Shown here one piece after another: positions 9,413 to 16,302 of a stretch of DNA of 64,000 nt (its first letter is position 1; each line of letters opens with the position of its first letter). Made by a program: the position numbers and the translations under genes. The DNA comes from Sphingomonas sp. AR_OL41 (GTDB lineage: Bacteria; Pseudomonadota; Alphaproteobacteria; Sphingomonadales; Sphingomonadaceae): positions 1 through 64,000 of the forward strand of contig NZ_JARYTI010000025.1 of the NCBI RefSeq assembly GCF_029911635.1. Reading direction: 5' to 3'. The notes beneath the pieces were generated by a model. The model searched no databases. It had not been told where the DNA came from and worked only from the letters and a program-made list of their open reading frames with translations.

Positions 9413-10302
9413 ATCGCTGCCTCCGTATCTGAAATATGCGCCGGCCGGTGCCGCGCGGCGATGATGCACCCGCTGATGATGAAGGCCGCACCGGCCATGG
9501 TATAAGGCGAGAGGCGCTCGCCGAACACCAGCCAGCCGAGCGAAGCCGCCCAGATCAGCGACGTGTATTCGGTCGGCGCGAGGTAACTCGCCTCGCCGCG
9601 CGCATAAGCCCAGGACAGCAGCAGCAGCGACGCCGTCGCCAGCGCCGCTGCGCCGACAAGCGCCGGTGCGTGGTGCGCCTCGGGGAACACTGCGAGCCAC
9701 GGCGCGGCGAGCGCCAGCAGTACGGCGACGATGATGCTCTGGAAGAAGGCGATCTCGATCGGCCCGGCGACCTGCGCCTGTTGTCGCATCAGGATGATGT
9801 TCCACGCATAGCACACCGCCGACACCAGCACCGCTATGGCGCCGAGAAAGGCGCTATGCCCGAGATGGGCCTGCGCCTGGCCGAGCAGGATGACGCCGAC
9901 ACCGACCAGCGCGAGCAGCGACGCGACGATCGCGGCGCGGCTGATCCTTTCCTTGAGCAGGATCGCGGCGAGGAACAACGCGATCAGCGGCGCGATGAAG
10001 GCGAGCGAGATCGCCTGCGCCATCGGCACCCGCGCGAGTCCCCAGAAGAAGGTCACCGCCATCACCGCCGACACCGCGCCGCGCACCAGATGCACGCGCA
10101 ACACACCGCTGGCCGGCAAGGCAGTACGCGTGACGAGGAACAGCACCCCACTGATCGCCGCACCGGCAACGCTGCGCCACAGCAGCGCGTTATAGGCGCC
10201 GATCGCGAGGCTCAACCCCTTCATCACCGCGTCCATGCACGAGAAGACGGCGATGCCCAGCGTCGCAACGGCGAAGGCGATAAGGGCGTTCGGGCTTTTC
10301 AT
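9409..10302 (-). CDS. EamA/DMT family transporter
   Basis: A 297-residue inner membrane protein with ten hydrophobic helices arranged as two EamA repeats. I use the ATG at 10302 (MKSPNALIAFAVATLG), where the first helix begins. A longer in-frame version would add an Arg-rich tail unlike the family. Drug/metabolite transporters of this type usually export amino acids or small metabolites. It is the first gene of a tightly overlapping operon (EamA, GNAT, SMR, TfoX-like), so two exporters are coexpressed with an acetyltransferase. Confidence 0.88.
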   Translation of the reverse strand: MKSPNALIAFAVATLGIAVFSCMDAVMKGLSLAIGAYNALLWRSVAGAAISGVLFLVTRTALPASGVLRVHLVRGAVSAVMAVTFFWGLARVPMAQAISLAFIAPLIALFLAAILLKERISRAAIVASLLALVGVGVILLGQAQAHLGHSAFLGAIAVLVSAVCYAWNIILMRQQAQVAGPIEIAFFQSIIVAVLLALAAPWLAVFPEAHHAPALVGAAALATASLLLLSWAYARGEASYLAPTEYTSLIWAASLGWLVFGERLSPYTMAGAAFIISGCIIAARHRPAHISDTEAAI

Positions 10303-10372
10303 CGCTGCCCGATAGCGCGGCGCCCGGCCTGCGTCACCGGGCACGATCATGCCGGACGCGCCGGCGCGGCGG

Positions 10373-10669
10373 TCAGCTGATCGTGGGCGGCACCCCACCA
10401 CCGGCGCGAACCGGGGCGGGCATATATTCCGGAATGTCGCTGCGCAGCGTGGTCGGCGGCGGCGGCGGCGTCACGACATCGGCAGGATCGGGTGCGACAT
10501 CCGGCGCCGGCGCGGCGTCGGGCGCAGGTGCGGCATCGGGCGCAGGAGCGGTCTTCGCCGCGGTGGTGCCCGCCACGGTTGCGCTCGATGCGTCGGGCGC
10601 GCCCGGACCCGGTATCAACAGCCCGATCATCAGCCCGATGACGATAACGATTGGCAAAGCCCATTTCAT
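10373..10669 (-). CDS. Hypothetical small membrane-anchored Pro/Ala-rich protein
   Basis: A 98-residue product with one N-terminal hydrophobic helix (MKWALPIVIVIGLMIGLLIPG) and then a low-complexity segment of PAPDAA-type repeats ending in PPPPP. It looks like a membrane anchor with a periplasmic linker. I do not recognise a family. The ribosome binding site is weak. It lies between ispG and the EamA operon on the same strand. A reading frame on the other strand also exists, so the call rests mainly on the sensible topology. Confidence 0.55.
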   Translation of the reverse strand: MKWALPIVIVIGLMIGLLIPGPGAPDASSATVAGTTAAKTAPAPDAAPAPDAAPAPDVAPDPADVVTPPPPPTTLRSDIPEYMPAPVRAGGGVPPTIS

Positions 10670-10750
10670 GGCAACGACATGCCACGAAACGGTTAGCGTC
10701 GAGCTAACGCTGCGCCCCGGTCGTCAAAACCGATGGCGCGGGCCCTTCCG

Positions 10751-11878
10751 TCACTCCGCCGCGACGGCCTCGCGCGCTGCATCGGCCGCATCGATCTCGG
10801 CCGCCTTGGCCTCGACCAGCTTGACGATATGCTCGATCATGTCCTCGCTTTGCACATGATGGTCGGTAACCCCTGACAAATAGACCATGTGCTTGCCATT
10901 GCCGCCGCCCGTCAGGCCGATATCGGTCTCGCGCGCCTCGCCGGGGCCGTTGACGACGCAGCCGAGCACCGACAGCGACATCGGGGTACGGATATGCTGC
11001 AAGCGCTCTTCCAGCGCCTGGACGGTGCGGATCACGTCGAAGCCCTGCCGCGCGCAGCTCGGGCACGACACCACGCGCACACCGCGATTACGGATACCGA
11101 GCGCCTTCAAGATCTCGAAGCCGACGCGGACCTCTTCCTCGGGCTCGGCCGACAGCGAGACGCGGATCGTATCGCCGATGCCGTACCACAGCAGCGAACC
11201 GATCCCGATCGCCGACTTGACCGTGCCGCCGACGAAGCCGCCGGCCTCGGTAATGCCGAGATGCAGCGGGCAATCGACGACTTCGGCGAGTTGCTGATAG
11301 GCGGCGACCGCGAGGAACAGGTCGGATGCCTTCACCGCGACCTTATATTCGTGGAAATCATGGTCCTGCAGGATCTTGATATGGTCGAGCGCGCTTTCGA
11401 CCAGTGCCTCGGGACACGGCTCGCCATATTTTTCGAGCAGGTCCTTTTCGAGACTGCCGGCATTGACGCCGATGCGGATCGCGCAGCCATTGGCCTTGGC
11501 GGCGTTGATCACTTCCTTCACGCGCGCTTCCGAACCGATATTGCCCGGGTTGATGCGCAGGCACGCCGCGCCGGCATCGGCCGCCTCGAGCGCGCGCTTA
11601 TAGTGGAAATGGATGTCCGCAACGATCGGCACGCGGCTGGCGCGGACGATCTGCTTGAGCGCGGCCGTGCTTTCCACATCGGGGCACGACACGCGAATGA
11701 TGTCGACGCCGGCATCCTCGCAACGGCGGATCTGGTCGATCGTCGCGCGTGGATCGGACGTCGGCGTGTTGGTCATCGTCTGCACGGTGACCGGCGCATC
11801 GCCGCCGACGGGGACGTTGCCGACCATGATCTGGCGGCTGGTACGGCGCGTGATATCGCGCCAGGGACGGACGGACAT
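10751..11878 (-). CDS. ispG: 4-hydroxy-3-methylbut-2-en-1-yl diphosphate synthase
   Basis: IspG (GcpE) carries out the penultimate step of the MEP isoprenoid pathway, converting MEcPP to HMBPP with a 4Fe-4S cluster. The 375-residue protein has the TIM-barrel N-terminal part, for example [14 protein letters not shown] and LRINPGNIG. The cluster cysteines are in SCPSC and in [10 protein letters not shown], followed by the conserved DIGLTGG. Length and motifs are normal. It is followed downstream by the small Pro/Ala-rich gene. Confidence 0.96.
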   Translation of the reverse strand: MSVRPWRDITRRTSRQIMVGNVPVGGDAPVTVQTMTNTPTSDPRATIDQIRRCEDAGVDIIRVSCPDVESTAALKQIVRASRVPIVADIHFHYKRALEAADAGAACLRINPGNIGSEARVKEVINAAKANGCAIRIGVNAGSLEKDLLEKYGEPCPEALVESALDHIKILQDHDFHEYKVAVKASDLFLAVAAYQQLAEVVDCPLHLGITEAGGFVGGTVKSAIGIGSLLWYGIGDTIRVSLSAEPEEEVRVGFEILKALGIRNRGVRVVSCPSCARQGFDVIRTVQALEERLQHIRTPMSLSVLGCVVNGPGEARETDIGLTGGGNGKHMVYLSGVTDHHVQSEDMIEHIVKLVEAKAAEIDAADAAREAVAAE

Positions 11879-11890
11879 GGGAGTGTTTCC

Positions 11891-12706
11891 TTACGCTTCG
11901 TCGGCCTTATAGCGCGGCTCGACCCCGTCGCGATAGCGCCGACTGCCACGAATGCGTTCGCCGCCGACGAGATCGACGGTAAAGTCGCCGCTGCGCTCGG
12001 TCGCGATGCGCCGGATCGCGGCGCGGCGCACCAGATGGCTGCGGTGGACGCGCACGAACGCGGCGCCCAACTCGGCCTCGACCGCGGCCAGCGTCGCGCG
12101 GTGGAGCAAGGTGCGCGCGCCCCAGCCGAGCTCGACATAATTGCCGGCGGCGGAGACCCGGTCGACCTCGTCCACGGGCACATGATGCGTCACCGCGCCG
12201 TCGCTCACCGCGAGCGTGCGCAGCTTTTCCACTGGCGGCGTCGCGACGCGGGCGAGCAGCCACTGCGCCAGCAGCGCGAACCCGGCAAACTGCAGGAAGC
12301 TGCCGAGATCCTTGCGATATTCGTAGAGCAACGGGTTCTCGATCCCGCCCATGAAGCGATAATGCTGCCCTTCCGCGGCATAGGCCGGAATGCGGATCGC
12401 GACCATCAGGCCGATATGCCATAGCGACGCCGGCACGCTCGCCGCCGCGACGATCAGCGCGATCGCCCAATAGGGCAATGTCGCGCGCCGCAGGCGCATG
12501 ACCAGCCACCAGATCAGCGGCAGTTCGGTCAGCCAGGCGATGATGCTGCTCACCTCCCACAGCCAGACATGCGCGGTGGTGACCGTAACGCCGGCCGCCG
12601 CGAAATCGCTGATCATCGAGGTGACATTGGCAAACATGATGACGACGAGAATCAACCCGAAGCCCAGGGCGAGCCGCCGCGCGAGCCGCCGCTGCGTCCC
12701 GTTCAT
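11891..12706 (-). CDS. LytTR-domain DNA-binding regulator with membrane domain
   Basis: About 271 residues from the ATG at 12706 (MNGTQRRLARRL); an upstream in-frame ATG at 12745 is also possible. The N-terminal half has about four transmembrane helices (residues 10-160). The C-terminal roughly 100 residues form a LytTR domain, recognisable from VDEVDRVSAAGNYVEL and FVRVHRSHLVRRAAI. There is no response-regulator receiver domain, so the signal presumably comes through the membrane part. It is divergent from two acyltransferase genes, whose expression it may control (inference). Its end lies 12 bases from the ispG start. Confidence 0.85.
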   Translation of the reverse strand: MNGTQRRLARRLALGFGLILVVIMFANVTSMISDFAAAGVTVTTAHVWLWEVSSIIAWLTELPLIWWLVMRLRRATLPYWAIALIVAAASVPASLWHIGLMVAIRIPAYAAEGQHYRFMGGIENPLLYEYRKDLGSFLQFAGFALLAQWLLARVATPPVEKLRTLAVSDGAVTHHVPVDEVDRVSAAGNYVELGWGARTLLHRATLAAVEAELGAAFVRVHRSHLVRRAAIRRIATERSGDFTVDLVGGERIRGSRRYRDGVEPRYKADEA

Positions 12707-12845
12707 CCCGCGCCACCCGCCGCTCGTCCCCTGCGCCTTCACCATCGTCCCGTCGAAACCGCCGCCTACCCCTCTCCGATACCGGGGAGAATGACCGCCC
12801 GCTAGCCATTCGCCATCGCACCATCGGCAATATGAAAGGCACAGC

Positions 12846-14066
12846 ATGCAACGCCATTACGGGATGGACTGGCTCAGGATCGGCGCGTTCGCGCTGCTGA
12901 TCCTCTATCATGTCGGCATGGTCTTCGTGCCATGGGGTTTCCACATCAAAACTGCGCAGCCGGCGATGTGGGTCGAGATACCGATGCTGCTCACCAACCC
13001 CTGGCGCTTGACGCTGCTGTTCGTCGTTTCGGGTTTCGCCAGCCGCGCGCTGCTGTCGGCATCGTCGGGGCTCGGCGGGTTCCTGAAGAACCGCAATGCG
13101 CGGTTGCTGCTGCCGCTCGCCTTCGGCGTGGTGGCGATCGTGCCGCCGCAAACCTGGGTCGAGTTGACCACGCAGCATGGCTATGCGCAGGGCTTCGGCT
13201 GGTTCTGGCTGCATGACTATTTCCGCTTCGGCAGGCTCGCGACGATCATCATGCCGACCTGGAACCATCTTTGGTTCGTCGTCTATCTGTGGGTCTACAC
13301 GCTGGCGCTGTGCCTTCTCGCACTGCTCCCCGGCACAAACCGGCTGCAAGGCGCCTTCGACAGGCTGTTCGGCGGAACCCGCGCGCTGTGGCTGCCGCTT
13401 GCCTTTCTGCTCGTCACGCAATGGTGGCTGTTCCACCGCGAGGACGACACGCATGATCTGTTCAACGACGGACTCGCCCATCTGCAATATTTCCCCGCCT
13501 TCCTGTTCGGTTTCGGGCTGGCCGGGTCGCGACGCACGATGGCCGGATTGTCGCGGCACTGGAAACTGTCCGCGACGATCGCGCTGGCGAGCTACGCGAC
13601 GATCGCGGGGCTGCTGATCGCCTGGCCCGATTTCAGCTTCCCGAGCCACGCTGTCGCAACCGTCTTTCGACTCGCGCGCGAGCTCGAAAGCTGGGCCGCA
13701 ATCGCCGCGCTGATCGGGCTGGCGGAACGCTTCCTCGATCGCGACAACCGCTGGCGCGCGACGCTCGCCGAGGCGACCTTTCCCTTCTACATCATCCATC
13801 AGACGATCATCATTGTGGTCGAATATTGGCTACGTCCGCTGCACATCGACGCGCTGGCCGAGTTCGCCATCCTCGTTCCCGCGACGGTGGCGGGCTGCTG
13901 GGCCTTTTATCTCATCGGTCGCCGGATCGGGGCGCTTCGGCCGTTCATCGGCTTGAAGCGGCACCCGCGCGCGGCTAGCGACGCCCGGCATGATCGAAAA
14001 GCCGACCTCGACGCTGGCGGTCCCTGGTGGCGCCGGGCGGATCGACCACGACCCGACATCGCCTGA
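12846..14066 (+). CDS. Acyltransferase 3 family membrane protein (paralogue 1)
   Basis: A 406-residue polytopic membrane acyltransferase of the acyltransferase 3/OpgC type, starting MQRHYGMDWLRIGAFALLI, with an AAAGG box upstream. Such enzymes move acetyl or succinyl groups from the cytosol to surface sugars. It is closely similar along its length to the next gene. The last roughly 25 residues (from about RKADLD, ending PRPDIA) have no counterpart in paralogue 2. They are read out of frame through a relic of iaaA, because the stop present in the other copy has been lost here. Confidence 0.88.
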   Translation: MQRHYGMDWLRIGAFALLILYHVGMVFVPWGFHIKTAQPAMWVEIPMLLTNPWRLTLLFVVSGFASRALLSASSGLGGFLKNRNARLLLPLAFGVVAIVPPQTWVELTTQHGYAQGFGWFWLHDYFRFGRLATIIMPTWNHLWFVVYLWVYTLALCLLALLPGTNRLQGAFDRLFGGTRALWLPLAFLLVTQWWLFHREDDTHDLFNDGLAHLQYFPAFLFGFGLAGSRRTMAGLSRHWKLSATIALASYATIAGLLIAWPDFSFPSHAVATVFRLARELESWAAIAALIGLAERFLDRDNRWRATLAEATFPFYIIHQTIIIVVEYWLRPLHIDALAEFAILVPATVAGCWAFYLIGRRIGALRPFIGLKRHPRAASDARHDRKADLDAGGPWWRRADRPRPDIA

Positions 14067-14118
14067 CCGCGACGGTGGCGCCGAACCCTTCCGCGCCGCC
14101 GCGCGTTGGGCGCAGTGA
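13990..14118 (+). pseudogene. 5' fragment of an iaaA-type isoaspartyl peptidase gene
   Basis: Bases 14010-14080 align without gaps to 15306-15376 in intact iaaA at about three-quarters identity by eye, including an exact run around cgacatcgcctga. In the iaaA frame, starting at the ATG at 13990, the fragment reads TLAVPGGAGRIDHDPTSP against TLVIHGGAGVIERDTTSP in the intact gene. The frame ends at a TGA (14116-14118) after 42 codons. The spacing to the intact copy is constant at 1296 bases. This is the relic of a tandem duplication whose right end fell inside iaaA. It overlaps the tail of acyltransferase 1 in another frame. Confidence 0.82.
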
Positions 14119-15293
14119 TGTCCCGACATTACGGCATGGATTGGCTCAGGATCGGCGCCTTCGCGTTGCTGATTCTCTACCATATCGGCATGGTCTTCGT
14201 GCCGTGGGACTTTCACGTGAAGACCGCCCGACCCAATGCCTGGGTCGAGATTCCGCTGCTGCTGACCAACCCGTGGCGCCTGACGCTGCTGTTCGTGGTA
14301 TCCGGCTATGCGAGCCGCGCGCTGTTCGCCCGGTCGGGCGGCGTGCGCGCCTTCCTCGCCAACCGCAATATGCGGCTGCTCGTGCCGCTGGCCTTTGGCG
14401 TTACCGTCATCGTCCCGCCCCAGACCTGGGTCGAGCTGACCACCCAGCATGGCTATAATGGCGGCTTCCTCTACTTCTGGACGCACGACTATTTCAGCTT
14501 TGTCACGCGCGACGGCGTGCCGATGCCGGACTGGAACCATCTGTGGTTCGTCGGCTATCTCTGGGCCTATACCATCGCCCTCGCCGCGCTGATCCTGGTC
14601 CCCGGCACGGCGCGGCTGCAGCGGCCGTTCGATTGGCTTTTTCACAGCCGGCGCGCCGTGCTGCTGCCGCTCGGCTTCCTGCTGGTGACGCAGTATCTGC
14701 TGTTCCAACGCATCGCCGACACCCAGGATTTGATCGACGATCCGCTCGCCCATCTGCAGTATTTTCCCGCCTTCCTGTTCGGCTTCGGCCTCGCTGGCTC
14801 GCCCGGTGTGTTGGCCGGTCTGGCGCGCCACTGGAAGTTGTCGGCGGCCATCGCCGTGGCGAGTTTCGCCATACTTGTCACCTTGACCTGGGCGGCGATC
14901 GCCGGGCAGCCGCTCACGCTCGGCGATGCCAGCCTGTCATGGGACAATCTCACCCGCCTGTCGCGGGTGGCGCGGGTCGTCGATGTGTGGGCTGCGATCG
15001 CCGCGCTGATCGGTATCGCCGAGCGCTTCCTCAATCGCGACGGCGCTTGGCGCACGATCTTGGCCGAGGCGGTTTTCCCCTTCTACATCATCCACCAGAC
15101 GATCATCGTGTTGGGCGAATATTGGCTGTTGCCGCTGAAACTGAACCCGTTCGCCGAGTTCGCCATCCTTCTGCCGACGACGATCGCCGGATGCTGGATC
15201 TTCTATCTGGTTGGACGTCGGATCGGCTGGCTGCGACCGCTGATCGGGTTGAAGCGCACGGCGCACGCGCCTACCCCTCCGCGTTATGACTAA
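14118..15293 (+). CDS. Acyltransferase 3 family membrane protein (paralogue 2)
   Basis: A 391-residue polytopic membrane acyltransferase beginning MSRHYGMDWLRIGAFALLI, nearly the same start as paralogue 1, with conserved blocks TNPWRLTLLFVVSG, PPQTWVELTTQHGY and FPFYIIHQTIII/V. I prefer the ATG at 14118 over an in-frame TTG at 14106. The ATG overlaps the TGA of the iaaA relic. The C-terminus ends cleanly in TPPRYD, and the TAA at 15291 lies within the first codons of iaaA, an overlap of 8 bases. This is probably the ancestral arrangement. Confidence 0.88.
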   Translation: MSRHYGMDWLRIGAFALLILYHIGMVFVPWDFHVKTARPNAWVEIPLLLTNPWRLTLLFVVSGYASRALFARSGGVRAFLANRNMRLLVPLAFGVTVIVPPQTWVELTTQHGYNGGFLYFWTHDYFSFVTRDGVPMPDWNHLWFVGYLWAYTIALAALILVPGTARLQRPFDWLFHSRRAVLLPLGFLLVTQYLLFQRIADTQDLIDDPLAHLQYFPAFLFGFGLAGSPGVLAGLARHWKLSAAIAVASFAILVTLTWAAIAGQPLTLGDASLSWDNLTRLSRVARVVDVWAAIAALIGIAERFLNRDGAWRTILAEAVFPFYIIHQTIIVLGEYWLLPLKLNPFAEFAILLPTTIAGCWIFYLVGRRIGWLRPLIGLKRTAHAPTPPRYD

Positions 15294-16212
15294 CATGCAA
15301 AACTGGACGCTGGTGATCCACGGCGGCGCGGGGGTGATCGAGCGGGACACGACATCGCCTGAGACCGACGCTGGCGTTCGCGCCGCGCTCGGCCTCGCGC
15401 TCGATGCCGGCAGCCTGATCCTCGCCGCCGGCGGCACGGCACTCGATGCGGTCGAAGCGGCGGTGGCGGTGCTCGAGGACGACCCCCATTTCAACGCCGG
15501 GCGCGGATCTGCCTTCACCTTCGAAGGGAGCAACGAGCTCGACGCCGCGATCATGGACGGCGCAACGCGCGCCGCCGGCGCGGTCGCCGGCGTCACCGCG
15601 ACCCGTCATCCCGTCACCCTGGCGCGCACCGTGATGGAGCAGAGCGCGCACGTCCTGCTCGGCGGTGCCGGTGCCGATACCTTTTCGCGTGAACACGGTC
15701 TCGAACAGGCCGATGCCGCCTGGTTCGCCATCCCCGAACGGCGACGCCAGCTCGACGAGCTCAAGGCCGGCGGCGGCAAGTTCGACGTTGACATGAAATA
15801 TGGCACGGTCGGCGCGGTCGCGCGCGACGTGCATGGCCATGTCGCCGCCGCCACCTCGACCGGCGGCGTGACGGGCAAACGCTGGGGCCGGATCGGCGAT
15901 TCGCCGCTGATCGGCGCCGGCACCTATGCCGACGACCGCGCCTGTGCGGTATCGTGCACCGGCGCGGGGGAGTATTTCATCCGCCTCGGCGTTGCGCACG
16001 AGATTGCCGCGCGCGTGCGCCTCGCCGGCGAGGGCGTCCAGGCTGCGGTCGAAGCGGTGATGGGCGAAGTTGCGGCGCTGGGCGGCATCGGCGGGGTGAT
16101 CGTCGCCGGCGCCGACGGCACCCCGGCGTGGCATTTCACCACCCCCGGCATGTATCGCGGCCGGGCCGATGCCGATGGCACGCGCGTGGTGGCGATCTAC
16201 GGCGACGAGTAG
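15286..16212 (+). CDS. iaaA: Isoaspartyl peptidase/L-asparaginase (Ntn hydrolase)
   Basis: A 308-residue plant-type asparaginase, made as a precursor that cleaves itself before a catalytic threonine. The N-terminal VIHGGAG motif and the middle NAGRGSAFTFEG are typical. The autocleavage site is in KYGTVGAVARD, where the Thr becomes the nucleophile of the beta subunit. It is followed by TSTGGVTGKRWGRIGDSP. The enzyme removes isoaspartyl dipeptides and hydrolyses L-asparagine. An ATG at 15295 (MQNWTL) is an alternative start. The first roughly 30 codons are duplicated upstream as a relic at 13990-14118. Confidence 0.92.
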   Translation: MTNMQNWTLVIHGGAGVIERDTTSPETDAGVRAALGLALDAGSLILAAGGTALDAVEAAVAVLEDDPHFNAGRGSAFTFEGSNELDAAIMDGATRAAGAVAGVTATRHPVTLARTVMEQSAHVLLGGAGADTFSREHGLEQADAAWFAIPERRRQLDELKAGGGKFDVDMKYGTVGAVARDVHGHVAAATSTGGVTGKRWGRIGDSPLIGAGTYADDRACAVSCTGAGEYFIRLGVAHEIAARVRLAGEGVQAAVEAVMGEVAALGGIGGVIVAGADGTPAWHFTTPGMYRGRADADGTRVVAIYGDE

Positions 16213-16302
16213 CGCCCGCGCGCGACATGGTTAACGCTTCGGCAACCGCTTTCGCGGATATCCCGTAACGCCGGGCACCGCGTTCGGCGACGGGGAACTG
16301 CC

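Noticed and set aside
13990..14118. Treating the 42-codon frame before acyltransferase 2 as a real leader peptide
   Set aside because: Its match to the start of iaaA at constant spacing explains it as a duplication relic; the overlap with the next start is also found at the iaaA junction.
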